Below are positions 52,001 through 64,000 of a DNA stretch of 64,000 bases, piece after piece. The stretch is from Beaufortia kweichowensis (lineage: Eukaryota > Chordata > Actinopteri > Cypriniformes > Gastromyzontidae). The number at the start of each line of letters is the position of its first letter. The first letter of the stretch is position 1. The position numbers were made by a program, and so were the translations under genes. The stretch lies in NCBI GenBank assembly GCA_019155185.1, contig CM032794.1, forward strand, positions 1,217,988 to 1,281,987. The letters are read 5' to 3'. The notes beneath the pieces are model-generated. The model was given only the letters and a program-made list of their open reading frames with translations, did not search any database and had not been told where the DNA came from.

Positions 52001-55000
52001 AACCAAAATGTAAACAATATGAGAAATCACTTTAGATCACTGGCATATTTGTCAATTTAATATTTGGAATAAGCCTGAATTTCTTAATGAGGAGATGCTT
52101 TTGCGTTAAAGAGCATCCGAGAGAATTTTTTTCTTTAATTATTTCTCTGCAAGATTGAAATAATATTAATATAATGCTGAGCAAACAGCACTAAGGTGTG
52201 AGACATATTAAGAGAGTAATTTCAACAAAATAAGGATTTAAGTTCTAAAGATGTTCTTCTCTTAAATTTATTTTGTGTCCTAAAAGTGTTTTCCTTTCAA
52301 AGAAATGTTTTAAAAAAAACATTTTTTATCCAAAATTTTCTCTTTATTTACTTCAAAAAAATGCATTTCTCTTTTTTTGTTGTTCCATTTTTTGTTGTTC
52401 CATCTTCAAAAAAATGTGTTTTTCTCTTCAACATTTTTACATCTTCACATTTTTTTCTCCTCAATTATTTTTTTTCAGCAAAAATGTAATATTATTAATA
52501 TAATGTTGAGCAAACAGCATCAAGGTGTTTTTTCAGACAAGCTTAAAGCACATGCATAGAGTGAATAAATGTATTGTATTCAATACCTGCTTTGGCGTAC
52601 GGATCCACAGGGTAGGTTTCTCTATCATAGAGAAACGGATGGTAGCGGATTATTCCCTCCACTAAAGAGTCTCCAGCGCCGGTGGCTTTAAACTCAAACG
52701 CTGACACGCTGGAGTTCACATATAGAGTCTGCATGTCATTATCAACCTCTCTCAGATTCATCACGCGGGGCATTCGAGTAGATCGCTCAAACATGCTGAT
52801 CTGGAAGACGAGACAAACGATGTCGAAAGATATAGAAGGCTGCCACACAGACACGCATGTATATTTACCTGAATGTCGATGCATGAGACGGAGCCAGAGC
52901 TATGAGGTTTTTTCATATTGTTCCCATCAATTCCATGTATGTAGTAATGGTAGGTGTGCCTGTAACAGTGCAAAATAAAACAACCATTAAACATAAGATT
53001 TGACAGAGGAAATTAGCTACAAATCACAACTGGCTAAATGAACCTTTTATGCTTCACAGCAAAATAAAATCAAGCTTGTTTACAGTTGACTTTTAGGGTA
53101 AAATATCTTTTTGAAGACGTACGCTAACTCTCGAGTCCACAGATGGAAGTTCTGTTTGAGGTAGGTGACGTGTTCTGCTTGGACTCCAGTTATGACGACT
53201 GCAGTAAAACTCTCTTTGCCTTCCTCTTCCAGAACGATGGACTGTAGAAACTGCTCCTCGCTCACGTTCAGATGCGTGCAGTCGCCAGGCTAAAAGAGAG
53301 CGAGAAAAAACAATAAACTAAAGGAAATCCAGCGATGACATGAGAGAGGAGGAGCGTTCCTCTGACCTTTCTGTTCCTGATAAATCCTGAGTAAATGTCT
53401 TCTCTGTTCTTCTCTTTGCGCTCAAAGTCTTCTTTAGACATAACAAATTCATGAACGTCTGGGGAACCGGTGGGTTTACTGATCATCTGAAACACAAAGA
53501 TTGTGAATGAATCATTTACAGATGAAATTTACAATTTATTATTATAACATTTCTTGGAATATGTGCTTTTTTCCTTGGGATTTGAACCCATGACCGCCAA
53601 TGCAATGTTCTGACATTGAGCTAAAGGGACACAACATATTAAAATATGACAATTTTTAATACTCTTTTATGTTGTTCCTGATGTTAATATACAAGTTTTT
53701 AGTGTCAGCTAAATGCCTAAATGTAAATGTAAAGTTAAGCAAAGATGCACAAATAAGAATAAGAAACACCATGTGTTCACAGGAATTAACTATGACTGCA
53801 CAATATTGAAGCAAAATGTGATTTGCGATACTATAATGCTTCACTTCAAGTTATATTAAAATGCACTTAAAATTTAAAAACCAACATGCATGTTTCATAC
53901 GTTTCCTGGAAAAAGAAATCATCATTTCTGAAAGTGAACAGCCAGTGTTGCAGTACAAACAAACAAGAAAAAGAAATCTGTTATTGCAAACCACTGTGTT
54001 ATGCACATTTCAGTCATTTCTGTTTTAATATTATACGTACCAAATGCATTAATTATAGCTATGATAAAAGAAAATATTGTACCAAAACAAAAAGAATGAT
54101 GTACCACGTCTACGGTTATTTGAAAGTTCAGTTTCAGTATTTAAACAAGATGTTTTGTATAAGTAATATTAAGTAATATGGAAAACATACCCTGACACAC
54201 TGGCCAACGTAAAACACTGCCTGTTTGCCACCTACTCCAAAATATGAAATGTCACTGTTCAAGCTGCGTGGAACCGCCTTGGGGCGAACATAACCGGTGT
54301 GATCACTGCGGTAAACACAGAAAAATAAAAAAACTTCACATGACCAGAAGAATTTAAAGCTACAATACATCATCAGTCATACAATCACTACAGTTCACAC
54401 ATGAGAGAAAACAACATCTGCTTGGCAGGGTCTTATTATCAGGAAACAGAAACCACAAGTTTCAGAAACTTTTGAACCCGCAAGACATGCATGTTCACAA
54501 CTTGCACAGCTTGCAATCTACAGGTTCAACAAAAATGAAGTTTTATCACATAAGGGTACATTAAGATGCAGCTGTTACCCTTCAAACACGCGGCCGTCTC
54601 GTATAAATTTGGACAGACGATAAATGGCCCAGTTGTTCAGCTGTTTAGATGTCATTCCACATCCATTATCCATCACCACGACGGCAGGTCCACCCTGAGC
54701 CTCATCAAACAGCTAAAACACACAGAAATGACAGAGGAAGTGATATTTTCAAACAAAACTCGAAATATAAATTCTGACAGAATGTTTCAATTTTACCAAA
54801 GTCCATTCAATTCAATTTTACAAAATGGAAATATACAAAAGTGTTGTGAATGTGACAAAAAAATAACATGTTTTTGAGAAGCAACACACTTTGTAGGATT
54901 TCTGTGAATTAAAATACACAAACCAGAAGCACTAATACCCAACAAATGAAGAAGAGATGAGTCTTTAAAGAACATTAAATAGTTATTTTCATGTGTTTAT

Positions 55001-57040
55001 TCATGAGGAATATGGACTGTGACAATTCTGAAAACAGCACTTTATCTGACTATGAAAAAAATCATGATTTAAACACAAACAAATACTTTAAAAACTGAGA
55101 GAGACCTCACATGAGGATTTAAAACCTTTGGTAAAACTTTATTTCTTAATGGTAAGGTTAAGATATGCATCAAGAGTCATCGGGAAAACTCACCAGTCTG
55201 ATTTCAATGATTCTTTTTCCCGTGTTGTTTGCTGTTGCTGAGAGCGCGTTATCAATCAGTTCAGCAAACGCATAGGCTGCAATACAACCAAAAACACACA
55301 CAGACCATATCAAACTGGCACAATATGTATACATGCATACACGGTACAGGTGAGCGGTCAAACATACGCAATGCTTTCTGTCCCTCGCTAGTGTAGTACT
55401 CATACATGCCACACTGCACCAGCGTGTGATAGTGAGGCAGATACTCGATGCGCTCCTGAGTGGCCAAAGACAGCTTCTGATCCAAAGACTTCAACAGGTG
55501 CAGAGTCCTCCCATCCATCAGCTCTTCTGAAACAACACAACACACACACATCCATTACACAGTAAAAGACAAAACATCCTTTAAAATGATCCGAATGATC
55601 GCACTTCACAACATAAACAAAAACCATCGATCATGTTGCGATATTTTTTACATCGCTGTATTCTTTATGTTGCTCACATAAAAAATATATAGTTTACTAC
55701 AGTATTTAATATTGTAAAGTTTGTAAACATTGTTAGACACCAGAGTTTCTGATTAGTTTACTAGTAACTGTAGTAAAACTTCTTGATAAAGGTGTTTTGG
55801 ACCTTACTGCACTAAATACTATAGTAATCTACCATATTTACTACAGTAAACTGAAGGAAAACTCCTAGAAACTATTGCGTGAACAATATTAAAGAAAATA
55901 TATAGTTTACTACAGTATTACATATTGTAAAGTTTGTAAACATTGTTAAATACCAGAGTTTCTGATAAGTTTACTAGTAACTGTAGTAAAACTTCTTGAT
56001 AAAGGTGTTTTGGACCTTACTGCATTAAATACTACAATAAACTACCATATTTACTACAGTAACCTGAAGGAAAACTCTTAGAAACTCTTGCGTGAACAAT
56101 ATTAAAGAAAATATATAGTTTACTACAGTATTTAATATTGTAAAAATTGTTAAATACCAGAGTTTCTGATTAGTTTACTAGTAACTGTAGTAAAACTGTA
56201 GTAAAACTAGATACTACAGCACTAAATACTACAGTAAACTACCATATTTACTACAGTAAACTGAAGGAAAACTCTTAGAAACTCTTGCGTGAACAATATT
56301 AAAGAAAATATATAGTTTACTACAGTATTTAATATTGTAAAACTAGTATTGATGTATCGCTTCATTGTCTCCTAATATTTGTAAGTCGCTTTGGATAAAA
56401 GCGTCAGCTAAATGCCTAAATGTAAATGTAAATGTAAAGTTTGTAAACATTGTTAAATACCAGAGTTTCTGATTAGTTTACTAGTAACTGTAGTAAAACT
56501 TCTTGATAAAGGTGTTTTGGACCTTACTGCACTAAATACTACAGTAAACTACCATATTTACTATAGTAAACATTCCAGATAGTTCTGGACCTGGATCTAG
56601 AATACATAATAGTATAGTAACACAAACTTTCTTTGATAGTTGTTTTACAGTAAATAAACAGATATTTATTGACTGGTTTTGTAAATAAACAGTTAAAATA
56701 AAGGGTTTTACTGTAAAGCTCTTCATTGATCTGTCTCCGGTCAGTCGTGCTGATAACGAAAGTTTCTTTCGTCGAAAGAGAAAACTCCTGCAAAACCATG
56801 AAATAACAGCATGACAGCTCTTTAAACACAAGCAGATGTTATACGTAAACAAAAACAGTATCAAACACATGCTCGTACCCGCATCACTGCCTGAAGGAAC
56901 GCGCTGTGGTCCATGTTCGTGATGTCTATCGCACGCGCCGCCGCCGCGCTGCTGTCCGGCCGACAGTCGTACACGAACACCGACTTCTGATGCGTTTTCT
57001 CCCGGTGAACAGGCGCGTTTTCCGCTCCGGCCTGCGCCAT
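33991..57040 (-). CDS. smchd1: SMCHD1 (structural maintenance of chromosomes flexible hinge domain containing 1)
   Basis: A non-canonical SMC protein that, in mammals, silences chromatin (X inactivation, imprinted clusters, D4Z4). The gene spans 23 kb with 48 exons and about 1990 codons; I recall 48 exons and 2005 residues for human. ATG at 57040 ([10 protein letters not shown]), TAA ending at 33991. Order: short variable N-terminus, GHKL-type ATPase with all nucleotide-binding motifs, a long region of Ig-like beta segments, coiled coil, SMC hinge, short basic tail (AKRSRRNRN). Exon coordinates are given in the three sub-entries below. Introns hold many repeats, including a complete hAT element. 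It is transcribed divergently from METTL4. One junction (between 48642 and 49266) is not in phase with any visible GT/AG pair; everything else joins cleanly. Homology is beyond doubt; individual borders are by eye. Confidence 0.95.
36320..36600. repeat. interspersed repeat family R1, copy 1
   Basis: SMCHD1 intron. Shares, in order, TTTGTAGGATTTCTGTGAAT, CACAAACCAGAAGCACTAA, CCCAACAAATGAAGAAGAGA, TTTATTTATGAGGAATACGG and GACTATGAAAAAAATCATGA with 54830-55165; partial reverse copies lie at about 41020-41200 and 42700-42780. Confidence 0.8.
41020..41200. repeat. interspersed repeat family R1, copy 2 (reverse)
   Basis: Reverse-complement match to the 36320 and 54830 copies: ATATTCCTCATAAATGAACA, CTTTAAAGAGTCATCTCTTC, TTCATTTGTTGGGTATTAGT, TTAATTCACAGAAATCCTAC. 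Confidence 0.8.
42540..42780. repeat. composite repeat: family R2 copy plus R1 fragment
   Basis: 42540-42690 carries AACAAACATG, CTCAAAAAGAAATCTTT, GCAGAACATCTAATAA and CTCTTTTTAAATAAATATA. The same blocks recur at 46560-46745 (R2). It is followed at about 42720-42780 by a reverse R1 fragment (TTCTTTAAAGAGTCATCTCT). Confidence 0.65.
43209..45259. mobile_element. hAT-type non-autonomous transposon with 8-bp target duplication
   Basis: The ends are inverted: the left end begins TAGAGCTGCACGATT and the right end is its exact reverse complement, AATCGTGCAGCTCTA. Immediately outside are identical 8-bp direct repeats TTGTAAGA (43201-43208 and 45260-45267), the target-site length of hAT elements. 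Total 2051 bp. No transposase frame is present. About 1.3 kb of the interior is a 15-bp minisatellite. The element sits in an SMCHD1 intron (43059-45546). Confidence 0.85.
43705..45025. repeat. 15-bp minisatellite (AAACACACATACAGT) inside the hAT element
   Basis: About 85-90 units of AAACACACATACAGT with variants ACACACGCATACAGT and shortened units. The disturbed central part is around 44350-44660. Because 15 is a multiple of 3, several frames stay open for hundreds of codons on both strands (Cys-Val-Tyr or Thr-His-Thr-Val type); these are not genes. Confidence 0.95.
46560..46745. repeat. repeat family R2, second copy
   Basis: Same orientation and block order as 42540-42690 (AACAAACATG, CTCAAAAAGAAATCTTT, GCAGAACATCTAATAA, GCTCTTTTTAAATAAATATA). 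In an SMCHD1 intron. Confidence 0.65.
47440..47800 (-). mobile_element. possible solo LTR of a retroelement
   Basis: On the minus strand the order is that of a retroviral-type LTR: an upstream segment with two TGTAGAGGCC repeats (about 47738 and 47787), a TATA box CCTATATAAACCC near 47660, about 60 bp later the poly(A) signal CAATAAAGTC (about 47590), then a downstream segment that partly repeats itself (second AATAAAGTC near 47480). No coding sequence and no second LTR are seen, and exact ends and target duplication were not found. In an SMCHD1 intron. Confidence 0.35.
48805..49082. repeat. degenerate (GA)n/(TA)n microsatellite
   Basis: Mixed GA, TA and GATA runs about 280 bp long, filling most of the SMCHD1 intron between the exons at 48642 and 49102. 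On the transcribed strand the pyrimidine tract starts about 20 nt after the candidate donor at 49101. Confidence 0.95.
53575..53735. mobile_element. tRNA-derived SINE fragments
   Basis: On the minus strand, about 53640-53575 contains a tRNA-like A box (TTAGCTCAATG) and B box (GGGTTCAAATCCC). Close by on the plus strand (about 53700-53735) is a tail motif CAGCTAAATGCCTAAATGTA, which also occurs at 56400-56430. The two parts are oppositely oriented, so they are separate fragments. Confidence 0.55.
54830..55165. repeat. interspersed repeat family R1, copy 3 (longest)
   Basis: Forward copy matching 36320-36600, extended on the right by GAGAGAGACCTCACATGAGG and GGTAAGGTTAAGATA, which link it to the fragment at about 11225-11370. 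In an SMCHD1 intron. Confidence 0.8.
55682..56575. repeat. 213-bp tandem repeat, four copies, in SMCHD1 intron 2
   Basis: Copies begin (AAAATATATAGTTTACTACA) near 55682, 55895, 56107 and 56304. Each contains AACTGTAGTAAAACT, GGTGTTTTGGACCTTACTGC and ACTACAGTAAACTACCATAT, so the unit is itself rich in short TACTGTAGTA palindromes. The fourth copy is split by a SINE tail at 56343-56435. Similar TACTATAGTA-rich DNA occurs at about 2260-2640 and 29090-29190. Confidence 0.9.
56343..56435 (+). mobile_element. SINE 3' end inserted into the 213-bp repeat
   Basis: Contains the conserved teleost SINE tail TAAGTCGCTTTGGATAAAAG, then CGTCAGCTAAATGCC and (AAATGT)n. It interrupts the fourth unit of the tandem repeat after ATTGTAAA, with GTAAA repeated at the right border, consistent with a short target duplication. 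Confidence 0.7.
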
Positions 57041-58256
57041 GTTCGTATCGATACACCAGCAAGCGATATGTGAAAGACGCGTGAAACCGCCTTCACTACC
57101 GCGCCCGTGTCATCCTCATCCACTACTGGTCTGTCGTTTGATGTCAACGCGTTTAATGGTCCGAGGACGCGATGTTTTCCGTGGACGTGAATTTGAAGAC
57201 TTGGCGCCTCCTGAAGTCCGTCTCAATGCAGCGTCATGACGCTCGAGCCGCGCGACGGCTGTTGACAGTCGATCACAGGGCGTGTGCGGAACAGCTCGCT
57301 GTGTACTACGTGTGTTACCTTTGTAGTGCACAGTATAGATACCTTGCTAAAAAAAGAAAAGCTTTGCGTCAGTAAATTGTACAATCAACGTCACAACATA
57401 CATGTTTACATTACAAAGAAGAATTAGAGGTTTATTCAAGAAAAGAGGAAAATCATTTTCGTATACAATATAATATCATTTTTAATAAAATATTTCATGA
57501 TGTGACAAGTTTACATTACAAAGAAGAATTAGAGAATAAGGTTTATTTAAGAAAATAGGAAAATCTTTTTCAAATACAATATAATATAATTTTTAATAAA
57601 TATAAATAAGTTATACTATACAGCAAAATTACGTGAAAATATTGAATAAAGAAATGCTTAAACTTATTTATTTTGATGTTTGTTAAGGATCTGCATGTTG
57701 CCCAGTAAAAAAATGTCTTTTTTATGCAATCCATAATTTTCCATAACATAAACACTACAACTATTAGGGCATAGTATAAGTAGGCGAATTATGATGTCAC
57801 TGTAATTAAAGAGGTTAAGAAAAAGATAAATTACATGATTAAATAATTAAAGAAGTAATTCATTTAAACGTCTTGATTTCAGTCTTTTTCCCCGGGTAGG
57901 TGGTGACTTAACCGAGTTAAAGCTTGGATAAAAATGTAATTTGGATTAAAGATGATATGAACATTACTTAATAATAGTAACCAATATGAGAATAATTTGT
58001 TTAATTATATCCTTTATTATCATTTAAAGTATATACTGCTGTCTGTGCTAGTATGCTAGCGTTCTATTGCGCTCACTAGTGTTTGAACTGACTCGTTCAA
58101 CTGAGTCGTTTGAGCGAGTCGAATCGCCACAATGAATGAAACAAACTCAAAAGTGACGCAATGAAAACATGGCGGCGTGCAGTCGTAGACATTCAGGTTA
58201 TCAGATAGAATAACTCATAGCGATTTATTCTTGGGATTTTTTGGAGTATTTTGTAA
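57041..58256. promoter_or_regulatory. shared spacer of the divergent SMCHD1 and METTL4 genes
   Basis: 1216 bp. The SMCHD1 side (57041-57330) is CpG-rich without a clear TATA box. The middle is AT-rich and holds a direct duplication of about 100 bp (57400-57500 and 57508-57605, both starting TTTACATTACAAAGAAGAAT). The METTL4 side carries a YY1-type site and a TGACGCAA half-site. Confidence 0.6.
58166..58176 (+). promoter_or_regulatory. YY1-type site with upstream ORF start
   Basis: AACATGGCGGC matches the YY1 consensus, which is common at transcription starts of housekeeping genes. The ATG within it (58169) opens a 14-residue upstream ORF ending at 58213, out of frame with METTL4, if transcription starts upstream of it. 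Confidence 0.55.
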
Positions 58257-60651
<2,395 letters not shown>

Positions 60652-63600
60652 TCGTCTGAGACCACCGGTACACCACCATCTTTCTGTTCAGAAACAGAAA
60701 TGAAAATAATGAAAATGAAATGTCATAATGAAAGTGACACAATAGTTATAAAGAAGAGGGAAAGTCTTTTTAATTGGAACCTAATCTAACATCATTATCA
60801 TCAGCATTTGTTATTAGTTTGATATCATCTTTGTTAAAAATGAAATTTGCAGATCTTCATTGGGCAGCTTTTATAAATTAAATTATGATGTATGAAGTTT
60901 TTATTAATTCAGAATATGTCACATTTCTTAAGAATGTATGTTTAGGTCATACAATGATGTTTTGTATGCATGTTAATCATTGTACAAAATGTTGTCTGTA
61001 TTTTGCACAGTCTATGAGCATTATATTGCTTTTTTATTATAATTAAATGGGTTTATATTTTATTGTTTTATTTTAATTCAAGTTTCAGACATTTTCTTCA
61101 TGTTTTGTGATTTAGATGAACGTTTGTGATGCTGTTACCTGATGATTGATGTTAAATGATGGTTTCCAGCGCCATCTGCTGGTGTAATGTCATAAGATCT
61201 GACTGGTCTTTATTTCTCAGGTTCAATAGCTCCACATTTGTGATACAGTATCTGCAATACAAAATGGGAGAAAACTTCATTCAGACCTCAAGGATATATT
61301 TTTAACCTTGAGTCTGGTCATTTACAGTTTTACTTATGAATTATGAAAGGTGTTTTTAAGAGCTGCAGGTGAGAATTAAAGAATATTATAAAGATATTTC
61401 TATAAATCTTGAAGTGTTTTTGTTCAACTTTGTTAAACATTAAAGCAAATGACTATGAAAAGTTTAATACTAAAAGATTGCATTATGTCACACTGTTCAA
61501 GAAGCTATTAAAGAAGTTAAAAGGCCAACAACTGTGGTTAACACGTTCACACAAAAGCTCAGACACCTTCCCACACCGTGGGTGGAAATATATTGATCTT
61601 TTTGAAAGCATGTTGGAATGTCACTCGATTGGTGGCCACACTGACCTCCACATCTTTGTGTGTTTCCATGGAAACGGAGGTTGATCTACCTGGGATGCTC
61701 ATGTTGACCTTGGCAATCCCTGTGTGTTCACATTTATATTGATACTGTATGCAAAAAAAACCATCAGTCACCTGTGCTGTGTCATGGTAAAAATAAAACT
61801 CAATATACAGAAGAATCTTACTATAAATTATATAAATAAACATTTTTAAGGAGCCTTGTTGTTTGGCCAGAATTGATCACAAACCTTTGGTCAAAGGACT
61901 GAATGTTAATCTTTCTGTACACAGTCACATGATCATCTGAACCTTCAACATCAGCAGCTGTGAATCACAGATCATAAACACACACCAGTAAAACTCTCCA
62001 GTTATACTGCTGACTCCTGTCACAGTAAATTATTATGATTTTTTTTTCATTTATTCCCACCCATCATGCACATCAAAAGTAGAAAAAACTTCAGGTTTTT
62101 GAGGTCTTCATTCAGACCTCAAGAATATATTTTTGACCTTGAGTCTGGTCATATACAGTTTACTGCTGAATGAATTTGTGCATCTGAGCATTAAGGCATT
62201 TCAAGAGCTGCGGATAAGAATTGAGAAATATTATAGAGATATTTCTATAAATCTTAAAGTGTTTGCTTAACAGCTAATTCACATGATCAACGATAAAGCA
62301 AATGCATGAAAGAAAAACTATCAAAAGTTTGAAGTATTTAGTTTAATAATTATAGTTTGCATTATGCACATTTTTAAAAAGTTGAAAGAGGACGAACTGT
62401 CTGGTTCTTTTCTGCATGTATTCAGAAGCATTTATGTTCCTTGACGCTGAAGGTTTTGCTGGGTTATATAAAGCTAATGAACATACAGCGTTTTGACATG
62501 TGGAATGAATAAGACAGGATTGAGAAAAGAAGAGAAAATGAGGGTCAATGTAACTGACAGCTCCTAAAATTTTAAATGATTAGAGAAACATTTCCTTTCA
62601 ACACAGAACCTTGAATCCACATCAAACCTTAATGAATTATTTCATATTTATTCATTTTAGATTTGGATCAGAGGTTTCACATTTTGCTGTATTAGAAAAA
62701 GTCTCTTACCTTGTATGTTTATGGAGGGTTTTATGTTTGTTAGGTGGCAGGAGGTAAACGAACATCTTCAAGAACTAAAAGGTGCACAAAAAGGTTAAAT
62801 TATGAAAAACAGACAGAATGTTGTACCTTCAGTCAAGTTTTAGACGTTTCTCTCTTTGGTCAGACACTTATGCATCCTCACACACACACACTTTAAATGA
62901 CAAATCCCTCATGTGCACATGCATTTAAATAAACCTTAATGTTTAGATAGTGACAAATCATTATCTGTATCGCACTGAAGTATAATACACATAAGTGTGT
63001 TTAAATCAGCACTTATCAGGTTGTAAAATATTTTGGATGTAAATTATTTTTAATGCAGAACATCAGCTTTAACAATATAAAATAATATGAAAGTCATATC
63101 ACACATTTACAGTTCATTTGAAGTCAAGAAACATTTATGCGAAATGTTTTTTGTAGCTTCTGACATTCTGTCAATTAATCAGAAGAAAGGAATGGACGTG
63201 AAAATGTTACATTAGTGGAAAAACCCAATAAATGTCTATCAGACAGACTGGATGAGTTTGTGAATGACAGCAGCTTGTGTTCTCTATTCTGCTGCTGTAT
63301 ATTCTGATGCCCTTTAGAATTATAGAAAGAAATCATAAATACATCACAATAAATAACGTTTGATCAGTTTCAAGTTGTATGTACACATACAGTTCAAGAG
63401 CGAGACGTGGACTACATATCATCTAAACATTTTAAAACTCTTAAAGTTTTTAATATCTAACCTTCAGCATTTTTGTAAGAACCCAGCCCAGATATAAAAA
63501 TCATTCATTATTAAACACAGTCAAATGAAAAAAAGAAGCTTACTGTAGCAAAAATGCTAATAAACAAAAAAAAGTCAAGTGAAATGATGCCAACCTACTA

Positions 63601-64000
63601 AAATACACAAGACACACATATTCATATCTATTCAAAACAATAAATGTTTTACATATTTTCCTCCCAGAGCTGGAAAGTATTAATGTCACGGCTATGAATT
63701 ATCACATTTCTGTTCTTTCTTCATCTATTTTCTGTTTTGCTGTTGTTGTTTGGTCACAATATAGTCCTGTGGGTCTCTGAGAGTCGACCTTCAGTCTCAT
63801 CTCTTTTCTAAAGCTCGTTCTCGTCTCTTTCCTCTCCAGAGACGCTGTTAAATGCTTGAAACGTTTTAATCATGATGACAAAGAACCACAGCCAAAGGGC
63901 AAAATAACAATTGTTTTTAACCAATATTTATGTACAGAGATGGTAATGAGAGACACGGGCTTTAGTGTCCCTATCGTCTTAACTTTAGTAAATGGAAAGG
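60652..64000. other. intergenic DNA downstream of METTL4
   Basis: AT-rich with no supported gene. METTL4 poly(A) candidates are ATTAAA at 61375-61380 and AATAAA at 61792-61797. A segment of about 270 bp at 61268-61540 is repeated at 62082-62405. Two minus-strand exon-like segments (61885-61957 and 61690-61744) have splice-like borders but do not join in phase. From 62405 to the end nothing is recognised. Confidence 0.6.
61268..62405. repeat. direct duplication, copies at 61268-61540 and 62082-62405
   Basis: Both copies share, in order, CTTCATTCAGACCTCAAG, CCTTGAGTCTGGTCAT, AAGAGCTGC, AGATATTTCTATAAATCTT, AAAGCAAATG and GCATTATG, with moderate divergence. The offset is about 820 bp. Confidence 0.75.

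Larger units (their letters stand above)
50281..57040 (-). other. smchd1: SMCHD1 5' part: GHKL ATPase and transducer exons
   Basis: Exons in coding order: 56879-57040, 56712-56787, 55368-55526, 55194-55276, 54579-54712, 54191-54305, 53367-53486, 53123-53289, 52869-52959, 52587-52800, 51870-51987, 51612-51795, 51449-51520, 51028-51153, 50281-50394. The ATPase motifs are intact: [10 protein letters not shown] (Glu/Asn of the N box), MDNGCGM (G1), [11 protein letters not shown] (G2), and MYEYYTSEG before them. The transducer side has [20 protein letters not shown] and the invariant [18 protein letters not shown] block. The protein should be catalytically competent by motif content. Confidence 0.9.

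Noticed and set aside
61690..61957. Two minus-strand exon-like segments downstream of METTL4
   Set aside because: Splice borders look fair, but joining them in the frames that give peptide-like sequence leaves the wrong number of bases and a stop; no flanking exons were found. Kept only as a finding.

Overview
The window is vertebrate genomic DNA, almost certainly from a teleost fish, and probably a cypriniform or related otophysan (inference from repeat types). The genes are split into many short exons with GT/AG introns. Introns are AT-rich and full of long (GA)n/(CT)n tracts, minisatellites and non-autonomous transposons. There is no prokaryotic content.

Four recognisable genes lie in the order MYOM1 (+), EMILIN2 (-), SMCHD1 (-), METTL4 (+). 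This matches, in order and relative orientation, the block on human chromosome 18p11.3, except that LPIN2 (between MYOM1 and EMILIN2 in human) and NDC80 (between METTL4 and SMCHD1) are not visible here.

Region by region. 1-1882: sequence upstream of the first clear MYOM1 exon, with a candidate internal promoter and first exon. 1883-7699: the C-terminal half of myomesin-1 (two FN3 domains, five Ig domains, helical linkers). 9352-10253: two further exons that can be spliced in phase to replace the MYOM1 C-terminus with a Thr/Pro-rich tail. 11852-12517: an unrecognised intronless gene on the minus strand with a TATA box and a CRE. 13780-18600: a tandem satellite array of about ten units of 410-530 bp. 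18617-20938: small exon-like segments of an unrecognised plus-strand gene, one of which has a diverged duplicate on the far side of the array. 22426-31057: EMILIN2 (signal peptide, EMI, coiled coil, short collagenous stretch, C1q). 31058-33990: intergenic DNA with repeats and a perfect hairpin. 33991-57040: SMCHD1, 48 exons (GHKL ATPase at the N-terminus, SMC hinge at the C-terminus). 57041-58256: the spacer shared by the divergent SMCHD1 and METTL4 genes. 58257-60651: METTL4 with its DPPW catalytic motif. 60652-64000: no supported gene; a local duplication.

The genes do not form one pathway. MYOM1 encodes a sarcomeric M-band crosslinker. EMILIN2 encodes an extracellular-matrix glycoprotein. 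SMCHD1 and METTL4 are nuclear, chromatin- and nucleic-acid-modifying proteins and are transcribed divergently from one 1.2-kb spacer. I found no obviously new multi-gene system. The most interesting items are the in-phase alternative myomesin tail, the CRE/TATA-driven orphan gene, the orphan exons flanking the satellite array, a 2.05-kb hAT element with a perfect 8-bp target duplication that is mostly minisatellite, and a reading-frame conflict in SMCHD1 next to a degenerate microsatellite. All exon limits were read by eye from splice consensus, reading phase and remembered family sequences; no alignment was run.
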